A stretch of DNA of 64,000 bases from Starkeya sp. ORNL1. Lineage in GTDB: Bacteria > Pseudomonadota > Alphaproteobacteria > Rhizobiales > Xanthobacteraceae. A model generated the notes under the pieces. The model ran no database searches and had not been told where the DNA came from. It worked only from the letters and a program-made list of their open reading frames with translations. Location: contig NZ_CP048834.1 of the NCBI RefSeq assembly GCF_012971745.1, positions 5,217,001 through 5,281,000 on the forward strand, written 5' to 3'. Position 1 is the stretch's first letter. Every line of letters starts with the position of its first letter. Of this stretch, positions 1-8,307 are shown in pieces. The position numbers were made by a program, and so were the translations under genes.

Positions 1-597
1 AAGGTGCTGGGCGGCGAGGCGGCGCACGGCATGCTCATCCTCTCGCCGCGTGCGGTGGAGCGGCTCGAGACCTATGTCCCGGCGTGGCCGCTGCCGAAGA
101 TCTTCCGCATGGTGAGCGGCGGCAAGCTGATCGCCGGCCTGTTCGAGGGCGAGACCATCAACACCCCGTCCATGCTGTGCGTCGAAGACTATCTCGATGC
201 GCTCGGCTGGGCGAAGTCGATCGGCGGGCTGCAGGGCCTGCGGGCCCGTGCCGACGCCAACACCAAGGTGCTGGCCGACTGGGTGGCGAAGACCGACTGG
301 GTCGATTTCCTCGCCAAGGTGCCGGAAACCCGCTCCAACACCAGCGTCTGCCTCGTGGTCGCCGACGCCGAAGTGACCGCGCTCCCCGCCGACCAGCAGG
401 CGAACTTCGCCAAGGCGATCGCCGCCTCGCTGGAGAAGGCCGGGGTTGCACTCGATGTCGGCTCGTATCGCGATGCTCCGGCCGGCCTGCGCATCTGGGC
501 CGGCTCGACGGTGGAGGCTTCCGACGTTGAGGCCCTGCTGCCCTGGCTCGACTGGGCCTATGGCGACGCCAAGGCGACGCTGAAGAAGGCCGCCTGA
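1..597 (+). CDS. serC: Phosphoserine aminotransferase, 3' part
   Basis: This is the C-terminal half of SerC, cut by the window edge. The enzyme moves an amino group from glutamate to 3-phosphohydroxypyruvate in serine synthesis, using PLP in the cytoplasm. The visible 198 codons open with [10 protein letters not shown]; by alignment with the family QK motif, the first Lys (codon 1-3) is probably the PLP lysine. [19 protein letters not shown] is typical of the alphaproteobacterial SerC type. The reading frame is open to the left edge, so the real start lies outside the window. It precedes serA on the same strand with a 188 bp gap, the usual alphaproteobacterial order. Confidence 0.95.
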   Translation, partial: KVLGGEAAHGMLILSPRAVERLETYVPAWPLPKIFRMVSGGKLIAGLFEGETINTPSMLCVEDYLDALGWAKSIGGLQGLRARADANTKVLADWVAKTDWVDFLAKVPETRSNTSVCLVVADAEVTALPADQQANFAKAIAASLEKAGVALDVGSYRDAPAGLRIWAGSTVEASDVEALLPWLDWAYGDAKATLKKAA

Positions 598-785
598 CCC
601 TTTACGCTCGTTCCCGCCGCTGACGCGAGGGGACGGCGAAGGGGCCGGCATTCCGGCTTTTGATCGCGGAGAATGGCTTCTCCTCCCAGCCGCGTATCTC
701 CGCTTAAAAGCTGCCCGTCCCACGAACGCTTCGCCGTCCCTTCCCGCCAGCGGCGGGAGACCGCAACCATTACGGACCGATTGCC

Positions 786-2372
786 ATGGCACCCCGCGTT
801 CTGATTTCCGACGCTCTTTCCCCCGCCGCCGTGCAGATCTTCAGGGATCGCGGCGTCGAGGTGGATTTCCAGCCGAATCTCGGCAAGGACAAGGACAAGC
901 TCGCCGAGATCATCGGCGACTATGATGGGCTCGCCATCCGCTCCGCCACCAAGGTCTCGCCGAAGATCCTGGAGCAGGCGACGCGCCTGAAGGTGATCGG
1001 CCGCGCCGGCATCGGGGTCGACAATGTCGACATCCCCGCCGCGACCGCCAAGGGCGTGATCGTGATGAACACGCCGTTCGGCAATTCCATCACCACCGCC
1101 GAGCACGCCATTGCAATGATGTTCGCGCTGGCCCGCGAGATACCGGCGGCGGATGCTTCGACCCAGGCCGGCAAGTGGGAGAAGAACCGCTTCATGGGCG
1201 TCGAGCTCACCGCCAAGACGCTCGGCATCATCGGCTGCGGCAATATCGGCTCGATCGTAGCCGATCGCGCCTTGGGCCTGAAGATGAAGGTGGTCGCCTA
1301 TGATCCCTTCCTCTCCCCGGAGCGCGCGCTCGACCTCGGCGTCGAGAAGGTCGAACTCGACGACCTGCTCGCCCGCGCCGACATCATTACGCTGCACACG
1401 CCGCTGACCGAGAAGACCAAGAACGTCCTCTCCGCCGAGGCGCTGGCCAAGGCCAAGGCCGGTGTGCGCATCATCAATTGCGCGCGCGGCGGCCTGGTGG
1501 ACGAGGCGGCGCTGCGTGCCGCGCTCGACAGCGGCCATGTCGCGGGCGCGGCGTTCGACGTGTTCGTCACCGAGCCGGCGACCGACAACCCGCTGTTCGG
1601 CCATCCCAACGTGATCTGCACGCCGCATCTCGGCGCCTCCACCTCGGAGGCGCAGGAGAATGTCGCGCTGCAGGTCGCCGAGCAGATGAGCGACTATCTG
1701 CTGCGCGGCGCCATTTCCAATGCGGTGAACTTCCCCTCGATCACCGCGGAAGAGGCGCCGAAGCTGAAGCCCTTCATCGAGCTGGCCGAGAAGCTCGGCT
1801 CGTTTGCCGGCCAGCTCACCGAGACCGACATCAAGACCGTGCGCATCACCTATGAGGGCGCGGTGGCGGAGCTGAAGGTGAAGGCGCTGACCTCGGCGGC
1901 GGTGGCTGGACTGCTGCGTCCGGCGCTGGCCGATATCAATGTCGTCTCGGCGCCCTCGATCGCCAAGGAGCGCGGCATCGTCGTCGAGGAGATGACGCGC
2001 GACGTGACCGGCGATTTCGAGAGCCTGGTCACGCTCACCGTCGTCACCGACAAGATGGAACGCTCGGTCGCCGGCACGGTGTTCGCCGATGGGCGCCCGC
2101 GCATTGTCGAGATCAAGGGCATCAAGGTCGATGCCGAGTTCGGCCCGTCGATGATCTATGTGACCAATGAGGACAAGCCGGGCTTCATCGGCCGCTTCGC
2201 CAGCCTGCTGGGCGACGCAGGCGTGAACATCGCCACCTTCGCGCTCGGCCGCGACCGCCAGGGCGGCGACGCCATCGCGCTGGTCGAGGTCGACGGCGCG
2301 GTGCCGGCCGAGATCATCGCCAAGGTGCAGGCGCTGCCGGCAGTGAAGCAGGCCAGGCCGCTGGTTTTCTGA
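786..2372 (+). CDS. serA: D-3-phosphoglycerate dehydrogenase
   Basis: 528 aa. It oxidises 3-phosphoglycerate with NAD, the first step of serine synthesis. The N-terminal catalytic domain and Rossmann fold (GIIGCGNIGSIVA, about 150-162) carry the Arg of NCARGG, the Glu of FVTEPA and the His of TPHLGAS expected of the D-2-hydroxyacid dehydrogenase family. An intervening ASB domain (about 320-450) and a C-terminal ACT domain (IYVTNEDKPGFIG onward) make it the long SerA form, where ACT usually mediates serine feedback. The ATG at 786 matches the family start. It follows serC. Confidence 0.97.
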   Translation: MAPRVLISDALSPAAVQIFRDRGVEVDFQPNLGKDKDKLAEIIGDYDGLAIRSATKVSPKILEQATRLKVIGRAGIGVDNVDIPAATAKGVIVMNTPFGNSITTAEHAIAMMFALAREIPAADASTQAGKWEKNRFMGVELTAKTLGIIGCGNIGSIVADRALGLKMKVVAYDPFLSPERALDLGVEKVELDDLLARADIITLHTPLTEKTKNVLSAEALAKAKAGVRIINCARGGLVDEAALRAALDSGHVAGAAFDVFVTEPATDNPLFGHPNVICTPHLGASTSEAQENVALQVAEQMSDYLLRGAISNAVNFPSITAEEAPKLKPFIELAEKLGSFAGQLTETDIKTVRITYEGAVAELKVKALTSAAVAGLLRPALADINVVSAPSIAKERGIVVEEMTRDVTGDFESLVTLTVVTDKMERSVAGTVFADGRPRIVEIKGIKVDAEFGPSMIYVTNEDKPGFIGRFASLLGDAGVNIATFALGRDRQGGDAIALVEVDGAVPAEIIAKVQALPAVKQARPLVF

Positions 2373-2405
2373 GGGCGGCTCGACGTCCTGTCCGAATATG
2401 TCGTC

Positions 2406-2428
2406 ATGGCCGGCCTTGTGCCGGCCAT
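2406..2428 (+). terminator. Hairpin after serA
   Basis: Perfect 9 bp stem (ATGGCCGGC, 5 nt loop, GCCGGCCAT) 34 bp after the serA stop, followed by a short T-rich stretch. It may be a terminator. The same type of stem also occurs as a dispersed repeat in related genomes, so it may be both. Confidence 0.45.
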
Positions 2429-2458
2429 TTCGATTTCTGGGGCGGACGGCTCGGCTTC

Positions 2459-2570
2459 AGCATCCTTCGAGGCTCGCTTTGCTCGCACCTCAGGATGACG
2501 TGGTTCTTATCGGGACGGAAAAATCCACGTCATGCTGAGGTGCCCGGCATCGCCGGGCCTCGAAGCACGC
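2459..2570. repeat. Family A palindromic repeat pair
   Basis: Two facing units fill the serA-eda gap. Unit one (2461-2500) runs from CATCCTTCGAGG through a small stem to CACCTCAGGATGACG. Unit two (2528-2570) runs from CGTCATGCTGAGGTGC through CCCGGCATCGCCGGG to CCTCGAAGCACGC. The same family recurs at 12461, 24108 and 50143. It is a REP-like intergenic element, not coding. Confidence 0.85.
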
Positions 2571-2577
2571 AGGCGCT

Positions 2578-3225
2578 CTACGCCGGAAACGCCGCGCGCG
2601 GCAGTTTCGACGCCGCCTTGGCCAGCGCCGTCACCTTGGCGAAATCGCCGACCGAGATGGCATCGTTGGGTGCCACCCAGGAGCCGCCGACCGCGACGAT
2701 GTTCGGCAGAGCCAGGTAAGTCCCGACATTGTCCGGCCCGATGCCGCCGGTCGGACAGAAGCGCAGGTCCGGCAGCGGTCCGGCGAGCGATTTCAGCAGC
2801 GCCACGCCGCCGACCGCTTCCGCCGGGAACAGCTTCAGCACCGGAAAGCCCATGGCGGCGAGCGCCATCGCCTCGGTCGCGGTGGCGCAGCCGGGCATCA
2901 CCGGCACCGGCGCTTCGGCGAGCGCCTCCATCAGGCCGGGCGGGCAGCCGGGGCTGACCAGGAAGCGCGAGCCGGCATCGATCGATTTCTGGATCAGGTC
3001 CGGGCGCGTCACCGTGCCGGCGCCGACAATGGCGTCCGGCACTTCCTGCGCGATGGCGGCGATGGCTTCCAGTGCGACCGGCGTGCGCAACGTCACCTCG
3101 ATCAGCGGCAGGCCGCCGTCCACCAGTGCACGGGCGAGCTTCACCGCGGCGGCAACGCTCGGCACGGTGACGACAGGCACCACCGGCGCGCGAGCGAGCA
3201 GGAAACTGGGATCGGGAAGCGACAT
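2578..3225 (-). CDS. eda: KDPG/KHG aldolase
   Basis: 215 aa. A class I aldolase splitting 2-keto-3-deoxy-6-phosphogluconate into pyruvate and glyceraldehyde 3-phosphate (Entner-Doudoroff pathway). The Schiff-base Lys is in FPVLKLFPAE, the general-base Glu in IEVTLRT, and the phosphate-binding glycines in CPTGGIGPDN. The frame can extend to 3258, but MSLPDPSF at 3225 fits family length better. A KdgK-like kinase at 40896 would supply its substrate, although the two genes are 38 kb apart. Confidence 0.93.
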   Translation of the reverse strand: MSLPDPSFLLARAPVVPVVTVPSVAAAVKLARALVDGGLPLIEVTLRTPVALEAIAAIAQEVPDAIVGAGTVTRPDLIQKSIDAGSRFLVSPGCPPGLMEALAEAPVPVMPGCATATEAMALAAMGFPVLKLFPAEAVGGVALLKSLAGPLPDLRFCPTGGIGPDNVGTYLALPNIVAVGGSWVAPNDAISVGDFAKVTALAKAASKLPRAAFPA

Positions 3226-3352
3226 TCTGGACCACCGGACGATTGTGTTGCCTGCCATTCGAAACGCTGGCCGGCCGCTTGTCGAGGGGCAGGGTGGCGT
3301 TTTTTACCGCAGTTGCGAGATAAAGTTCCGCATGGAGGCAGAACCGTCAGAA

Positions 3353-3460
3353 CCCTATCCGCCCAGAGGGATTCATCGTGGCGGATAGGGCCCTGACTTC
3401 AATGAGCTGGAGCATGTCCCGGTCGCAAAAGTCTTCCAACTTTTGCGGGACATGCTCTAG
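3353..3460. repeat. Composite repeat: 11 bp hairpin plus family B unit
   Basis: An 11 bp hairpin (arms 3353-3363 and 3380-3390) is followed by a family B unit (3410-3460) with ends GAGCATGTCCCG and CGGGACATGCTC around AAAAGT/ACTTTT arms. Similar units lie at 15152, 18409, 22370, 47419 and 58233. Together with the stretch from 3226 it fills the gap before puuE. No other element was seen there. Confidence 0.85.
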
Positions 3461-3492
3461 CCTTCATCGACCACGCCGCTTCGAGTGACCCG

Positions 3493-4410
3493 ATGTTCAA
3501 GATCGACTCGCCCTATCCCCGCGACCTCATCGGCTATGGCCGCAACCCGCCGGACCCGAAATGGCCGGGCGGGGCCCGCATCGCGGTGCAGTTCGTCATC
3601 AATTACGAGGAGGGCGGGGAGAATTCGATCCTGCATGGCGACGCCGCCTCGGAGGCGTTCCTCTCCGAGATCGTCGGCGCCCAAGCCTGGCCCGGCCAGC
3701 GGCACATGAACATGGAATCGATCTACGAGTACGGCTCGCGTGCCGGCTTCTGGCGGCTATGGCGGCTGTTCACGTCGCGCAAGCTGCCGGTCACGGTCTA
3801 TGGCGTCGCCACCGCGCTCGCCCGCAACCCCGATGCCGTCGCCGCGATGAAGGAAGCGGATTGGGAAATCGCCAGCCATGGGCTGAAATGGATCGACTAT
3901 CGCGACCATTCCTATGACGACGAGCGCGAGGACTTTCTCGCGGCGCTGCGGCTGCATGAGGAGGTGACCGGCGCGCGTCCCCTCGGCTGGTATCTCGGCC
4001 GCACCTCGGCCCATTCGAAGCGCATTGTCATGGAGGAGGGCGGTTTCCTCTATGATTCCGATTCCTATGCCGACGACCTGCCTTATTGGGTGGAGGGGCC
4101 GCGCGGGCCGCATCTCACCATCCCCTACACGCTCGACACCAACGACATGCGGTTCGCGGTGGCGCAGGGCTTCAATTCCGGCGAGCAGTTCTTCGCCTAT
4201 CTGCGCGACGCCTTCGATGCGCTTTATGCCGAGGGCGAGAGCGCGCCGAAGATGCTCTCCATCGGCCTGCATTGCCGGCTTGTCGGCCGGCCGGGACGTA
4301 TTGTCGGGCTGCAGCGTTTCCTCGACCATATCGCCGCGCATGATCGCGTCTGGGTGCCGCGGCGCATCGACATCGCGCGGCACTGGCACCAGCATCACAA
4401 GCCGGCATGA
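3493..4410 (+). CDS. puuE: PuuE-type allantoinase (polysaccharide deacetylase fold)
   Basis: 305 aa. It matches the metal-independent allantoinase PuuE, which hydrolyses allantoin to allantoate in purine breakdown. The signature start RDLIGYGRNPPDPKWPGGAR, the motif NYEEGGENS and the NodB-like deacetylase fold (EIASHGLKWIDYRDH about 130-145; LGWYLGRTSAHS) are all visible. No other urate gene is nearby, so substrate assignment rests on family resemblance. The stop overlaps by 4 bp an ATG upstream of the next gene, suggesting co-transcription. Confidence 0.85.
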   Translation: MFKIDSPYPRDLIGYGRNPPDPKWPGGARIAVQFVINYEEGGENSILHGDAASEAFLSEIVGAQAWPGQRHMNMESIYEYGSRAGFWRLWRLFTSRKLPVTVYGVATALARNPDAVAAMKEADWEIASHGLKWIDYRDHSYDDEREDFLAALRLHEEVTGARPLGWYLGRTSAHSKRIVMEEGGFLYDSDSYADDLPYWVEGPRGPHLTIPYTLDTNDMRFAVAQGFNSGEQFFAYLRDAFDALYAEGESAPKMLSIGLHCRLVGRPGRIVGLQRFLDHIAAHDRVWVPRRIDIARHWHQHHKPA

Positions 4411-4433
4411 TCCGGCGATACCGGGAGGAAGGC

Positions 4434-4808
4434 ATGCGGCTGATCGGAACTGCACTTGTCGCGACCCTGCTGGCGGCGCAAATCGCCATCGGACCTGCAG
4501 CGGGACAGAATTCGACCATCGCCATTCCGCTGCCGGGCGGGCAGAAGGTCGAGCGGATGAAGGTCGCCTATAGCTGCAATGGCGGGCTGAAGGTGCAGGC
4601 GGAATATTTCAACGCCCAGCCGATCGCGCTGGCGACCATTGCCTTCAAGAAGGACTTCGTGGTGCTCGCCAATGTGATGGCCGGTTCCGGCGCGCGATAT
4701 GCCGGCGGTCAGTACATCTGGTGGACCAAGGGCGACAATGCCGATCTCTATGATGTGACCAAGGGCGAGAATGCGCCGCCGATAGCCTCCTGCAAGTCCA
4801 CGCCGTAG
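4434..4808 (+). CDS. MliC-family periplasmic protein (lysozyme inhibitor type)
   Basis: 124 aa with a signal peptide (MRLIGTALVATLLAAQ). The mature part carries the MliC pattern: YSCNGG near the start, then FVVLANVMAGSGARYAGG, YIWWTKGDNADLYD, and a second Cys near the C-terminus. Members of the family block C-type lysozyme in the periplasm. There is no lipobox Cys, so it is probably soluble. The start at 4434 is chosen over the ATG at 4407 because GGGAGGA precedes it. It follows puuE closely. Confidence 0.75.
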   Translation: MRLIGTALVATLLAAQIAIGPAAGQNSTIAIPLPGGQKVERMKVAYSCNGGLKVQAEYFNAQPIALATIAFKKDFVVLANVMAGSGARYAGGQYIWWTKGDNADLYDVTKGENAPPIASCKSTP

Positions 4809-4819
4809 GCGCCGGCCGG

Positions 4820-5263
4820 TCAGGCTTGCGGCGTCTTGTGCTGCCTGATGTGCGGGAGGTGGCGCTGCAGCACCTGGAACATCAGGGCCGTCGACCAGCC
4901 GAACATCAACACGCCGCTGGCCGCTGCCATCGGCCCGAGCAGGCGGGTGGTGGTGCCCTGAAGCGAGTCGCCATAGCCGAGCGCGGTGAAGTTCACGAAG
5001 GCGGAGTAATAGGCATCTCCTCGGTGTTGAACGAGGCCGTTCCAGTCATAGACGATCGCCCATACGCCGACTTCCAGCAGATGGGCGGCGAGCAGCACGA
5101 TGCTGGCGACGCTGAGCGCGATCATCAGCCGGGCGCGCGGATAGCTGGTGAGCCTGTTCTCGTAAGGGTCGACGAAATCGACCAGGATGAGGGTAGCGAT
5201 GAGATGAACCAGCGTCACGACGAGACACACCGCGATGCCGAGTGCGAGTTCATCAATCATCAT
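4820..5263 (-). CDS. Small two-TM ion channel-like membrane protein
   Basis: 147 aa. An N-terminal TM segment (ALGIAVCLVVTLVHLIATLIL) and a second hydrophobic segment flank a loop with YYSAFVNFTALGYGDSL. The TALGYGD stretch resembles the TVGYGD potassium filter of the Ion_trans_2 fold, and a last TM segment follows. One filter position differs, so selectivity is uncertain. The start is at the double ATG (5263/5260) behind GGAGAAG; the frame extends upstream without SD. Its stop lies 12 bp from the convergent MliC-type gene. Confidence 0.7.
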   Translation of the reverse strand: MMIDELALGIAVCLVVTLVHLIATLILVDFVDPYENRLTSYPRARLMIALSVASIVLLAAHLLEVGVWAIVYDWNGLVQHRGDAYYSAFVNFTALGYGDSLQGTTTRLLGPMAAASGVLMFGWSTALMFQVLQRHLPHIRQHKTPQA

Positions 5264-5298
5264 GGGCTTCTCCGATTTCCGATGCGGGGTGTCATCGA

Positions 5299-6138
5299 AT
5301 GACCGAGCTTCCACAGATTCGCGTCCTGCAACAGGGGGAAATCCGGCTTGCGGCGGAGTGGGCGGCAAAGGAGGGCTGGAATCCCGGCCTGCGCGACGAA
5401 GCCTGCTTCGGCACGGTAGATGCGCAGGGCTTTCTCGTCGCGGAACTGGACGGGGCGCCGGCGGCGGTGATCTCGGTGGTCAATTATGACGAGCGCTTCG
5501 CCTTCCTCGGCTTCTACATCGTGCGCGAGGACCTGCGCGGGCGGGGCATAGGCTGGCGGCTCTGGCAGGCCGGGCGTGCCCATGCCGGTGTCCGCACGGT
5601 CGGGCTTGACGGCGTCGTGGCGCAGCAGGCGAACTACGCGAAGGAGGGCTTTACGCTTTCCCATCGCAATATCCGGCACAGTGGGCCGGCGCCGGCGGGC
5701 GACGTCGGACGCAGCGTGCCGCTCGCCGAGGTGCCGTTTGCGCTGATCGAGGCGAGCGACGCGCTGGTATTCCCCGCCGCGCGCACCGCCTTCCTGCAAG
5801 CGTGGCTGGCGACGCCGGGCCACCAGGGCCGCGCGCTCATGCGCAACGGGCGGCTGGCGGCATGGGGCGTCATCCGTCCGGCGCGCACCGGCTTCAGGAT
5901 CGGTCCGCTGGTCGCCGAGGACGAGCCGGCCGCGGAGGAGATGTTCGTCGCGCTGGCGGCGGTTGCGGCCGGCGCCGAGCTGTTCCTCGATGTACCCGAG
6001 CCGAACCGCGCGGCGCTGCGGCTCGCCGAGCGGCACGGGCTTACCCCGGTGTTCGAAACCGCGCGCATGTATACCGGACCGATCCGTCCGGTGGCGTTGG
6101 ATCGGCTTTACGGCGTCACGAGCTACGAACTGGGCTGA
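5299..6138 (+). CDS. GNAT-family N-acetyltransferase with C-terminal second domain
   Basis: 279 aa. The N-terminal GNAT domain has the acetyl-CoA loop region REDLRGRGIGWRLW (about 80-93). The C-terminal half (about 145-279) looks like the acetyltransferase-like domain found after GNAT in YitH-type proteins. The acceptor cannot be predicted. ATG 5299 is preferred over 5242, because translation from 5242 would run through the divergent gene's start region. The 3' end overlaps the convergent EamA gene by 23 bp. Confidence 0.8.
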   Translation: MTELPQIRVLQQGEIRLAAEWAAKEGWNPGLRDEACFGTVDAQGFLVAELDGAPAAVISVVNYDERFAFLGFYIVREDLRGRGIGWRLWQAGRAHAGVRTVGLDGVVAQQANYAKEGFTLSHRNIRHSGPAPAGDVGRSVPLAEVPFALIEASDALVFPAARTAFLQAWLATPGHQGRALMRNGRLAAWGVIRPARTGFRIGPLVAEDEPAAEEMFVALAAVAAGAELFLDVPEPNRAALRLAERHGLTPVFETARMYTGPIRPVALDRLYGVTSYELG

Positions 6139-7057
6139 TGGCACTTCGCCGTCCGGCGAAGGTGGCGACGGCGACGCCGGTCAGCACCAGCGCGTAGCCG
6201 GCGGCGTGATAGAGGTGAGGCGTCTCGCCGAGCAGCAGGATGGCGAGCGCCGAGCCGAACACCGGCATCAGGTGAAAGAACGGCGCCGCGCGATTAGGCC
6301 CCACCAGCTCGATGCCGCGATTGAAGAACAGATAGGCCAGCACCGAGGCGAAGATCGAGACATAGGCGAAGGACGCCACGGTGAGCAGATCGAAATGCAG
6401 CGGGGGGCCGACCATGCGCTCCCAGATGAAGGCCGGGGTCAGCATCGCCGCGCCCCAGCCGATGGAGAAGGCGAGGAAGCCGAGCCGGCTCATCTTCGGT
6501 CGCTTGGCCAGCAGCGCGGAGTAGAAGGCGTAGAGGATCATGGCGGCGATGAGCCAGAGGTCGCCTTTCTCGAAGCGGATGTGCATCAGCACATTGAGAT
6601 CGCCGCGCGAGATGATCACGAGCACTCCGCAGAGCGAGATGGCGATGCCGAGGGCCTGACCCGTCCGCAGCTTCTCTCCGGAAATCACGAACGCCCACAG
6701 CGCGATCAGCAGCGGCGCGGTCGACTGCATCAAGAGACCGTTCAGCGCCGGGGTGAATTGCAGGCCCCAATAGAACAGCGTGTTGTAGAGGGTGATGCCG
6801 GACAGCGAGAGCAGCGTCAGCACGCCCATATGGCGGCGGATCACCGGCCAATCCTGGCGCAGCGCGCGCCAGGCGATCGGCAGCAGGATGAGGAAGGCCA
6901 GCGTCCAGCGGAACCAGGCGATGGCAACCGGCGGCACTGCGCCGACCACATAGCGCCCGAGCACGATGTTGCCGGCCCACAGCAGCGGCACCAGCGTCAG
7001 CAGCACATAGGGCGCATCGAGGAGGCGGCGGAACATAAGACGACCGGAAGGCACCAT
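6116..7057 (-). CDS. EamA/DMT-family permease
   Basis: 313 aa, about ten hydrophobic segments in two EamA repeats (about 18-150 and 165-300). The first begins LLTLVPLLWAGNIVLGR, a typical DMT opening; the second has LIAAMILYAFYSALLAKR. Family members export amino acids or other metabolites across the inner membrane; the substrate is unknown. The gene converges on the GNAT gene, with an overlapping end. Confidence 0.88.
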   Translation of the reverse strand: MVPSGRLMFRRLLDAPYVLLTLVPLLWAGNIVLGRYVVGAVPPVAIAWFRWTLAFLILLPIAWRALRQDWPVIRRHMGVLTLLSLSGITLYNTLFYWGLQFTPALNGLLMQSTAPLLIALWAFVISGEKLRTGQALGIAISLCGVLVIISRGDLNVLMHIRFEKGDLWLIAAMILYAFYSALLAKRPKMSRLGFLAFSIGWGAAMLTPAFIWERMVGPPLHFDLLTVASFAYVSIFASVLAYLFFNRGIELVGPNRAAPFFHLMPVFGSALAILLLGETPHLYHAAGYALVLTGVAVATFAGRRSAISPVRSS

Positions 7058-7135
7058 TGGCGGGCGAACGGTCTAGGCGCGGGGGTAGGGGGCGTCAATG
7101 GGGAGGGCAGGCCGCAGCCCCGTGCCGTCATCAAG

Positions 7136-8095
7136 TCAGTTTGGCTGAGGGATTTGAGCGTCTCGCAGGGTAGCGTTGGCGATGACGACGAGCTTTCGCG
7201 CGACAGCGGCGATGGCGAGGCGCTTTGGTTTTCCAGCGGCGGTGAGGCGCTGGTAGACGGCGCTCAAGGCTGGGTGGGCGCGTGCAGCGGAGAGCGCCGC
7301 CATGAAGAGCACGGGGCGCAGGGCTGCGCGGCCGCCGGTCATTCTTCGGTATTTTCGGGCGGATCCGGAATCTCTGGGATGGGGAGCGAGGCCGGCGAGG
7401 CTGGCGGCCTGTTTGGGGCCGAGCCGGCCGAGTTCGGGCAGCAGGGCGATGAGGGTGCGGGCGGCGACCGGGCCGATGCCCGGGATGGCGCGCAGGATCT
7501 GCTCGTGGCGCGCCAGGTCGGGGTCGGCGTCGAGTTGCTCGGCCATGAGGCGGTCGATCTCGGCGATCTGGCTGGTGAGGAAGTGGATCTGCCGATCCAG
7601 CAATTGATGGAGCGGTTCGGCGCCTGGAGCGCCGCGCCGGTTCTTGGCCTGGGTGCGCTGGGCCAGCAGATCCTGACGATGGCGCAGCCGTGCGGCGAAG
7701 GCTTCGCGTTCGCGGCTGGGCACTTGCCAGGGCGTCAGGGTGGCGGCGCGTTCGCGGCCGTACCGGCTCAACCAGGCGGCGTCGATCCGGTCGGTCTTGG
7801 CGCGTCCGCCATGGGAGGCGATGAAGGCCTTCGCCTGGGCGGCGTCCACGCGGGCGGCCGGCAAGCCCACCGCGGCCGCCGTCTCGAGCAGCGCGCGCTC
7901 GTAGCCGCCAGTGGTCTCGCAAATCAGCCAGTCATAGCCGGCGTAGGGCGCCAGCGCCGCGCCCAGGCTCTCGGGGGTGTTGGCCGCGCTCCAGCTGCGG
8001 CCGGTTTGGTCGTCATGGAAGACGATGCTGCCCTTGGCGACATCGGCGCCCAGGATGCGCAGGCCGGCATTGGCCGGCGGGATGGGTTGAGGCAT
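7136..8095 (-). CDS. IS110-family DEDD recombinase (transposase)
   Basis: 319 aa. N-terminal RuvC-like DEDD domain: Asp18 in LGADVAK, Glu60 in ICETTGGYE, Asp102 and Asp105 in AKTDRIDA. A coiled linker (about 125-195) leads to the Tnp_20 domain with IPGIGPVAARTL (204-215) and a probable catalytic Ser243 in PRDSGSARK. Family enzymes excise and insert the element through a circular form guided by an element-encoded RNA. The stop lies inside the element's 3' end, leaving all noncoding sequence at the 5' side, which is the IS110-group layout. Confidence 0.95.
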   Translation of the reverse strand: MPQPIPPANAGLRILGADVAKGSIVFHDDQTGRSWSAANTPESLGAALAPYAGYDWLICETTGGYERALLETAAAVGLPAARVDAAQAKAFIASHGGRAKTDRIDAAWLSRYGRERAATLTPWQVPSREREAFAARLRHRQDLLAQRTQAKNRRGAPGAEPLHQLLDRQIHFLTSQIAEIDRLMAEQLDADPDLARHEQILRAIPGIGPVAARTLIALLPELGRLGPKQAASLAGLAPHPRDSGSARKYRRMTGGRAALRPVLFMAALSAARAHPALSAVYQRLTAAGKPKRLAIAAVARKLVVIANATLRDAQIPQPN

Positions 8096-8099
8096 GATC

Positions 8100-8275
8100 T
8101 CGCTCGGCTTCGGATTGTCTGCGGGCGCGCTCGCGCGGCCCAGTCAAGTCAACAAGCACACGAAGCCGGCCCGCCGCCGGACCTTGATGACGACGGGCGT
8201 ATCGCCCGATCCCAGAACGGCCGCAGCGGCGGGCGCAGATCCGGGGCTGGCCGGCCCCGGATCTGCTTCCGGCCA
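8100..8275 (-). ncRNA. Predicted bridge RNA of IS110 copy 1
   Basis: Read on the minus strand. A 13 bp hairpin comes first (8254-8266 with 8235-8247). Next is a target loop closed by CCCGCCG/CGGCGGG (8227-8233 with 8170-8176). Its arms are UCUGGGAU (8216-8209), which pairs with the target top strand ATCCCGGA with one G-U, and CGUCAUC (8192-8186), which pairs with the other strand. Last is a donor loop closed by GGCUUCG/CGAAGCC (8161-8167 with 8106-8112). Its arms TGACTTGA (8151-8144) and CAGACAATC (8121-8113) match the element's right and left ends at the circle junction. The limits are estimates. Confidence 0.8.
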
Positions 8276-8307
8276 ACACCACAATGCATCATCTCCAACA
8301 GACAATC

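Larger units (their letters stand above)
7133..8307 (-). mobile_element. IS110-family insertion sequence, copy 1
   Basis: A 1175 bp element containing one DEDD transposase and a 5' leader of about 200 bp. Comparison with copy 2 (44994-46168) gives identity from 7126 to 8312, ending in shared flank. The trinucleotide ATC occurs at both junctions (7130-7132 and 8305-8307), and removing one unit restores CGTCATCCCGGA, the start of a family C repeat. There are no terminal inverted repeats and no target duplication beyond this ATC, as expected of IS110. I find only three differences from copy 2 (7148, 7199, 7616), all synonymous. Confidence 0.93.

Noticed and set aside
598..785. Regulatory RNA between serC and serA
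   Set aside because: GACGGCGAAG and its complement lie about 90 bp apart, but no known motif fits; the described serC RNA lies before serC, outside the window.
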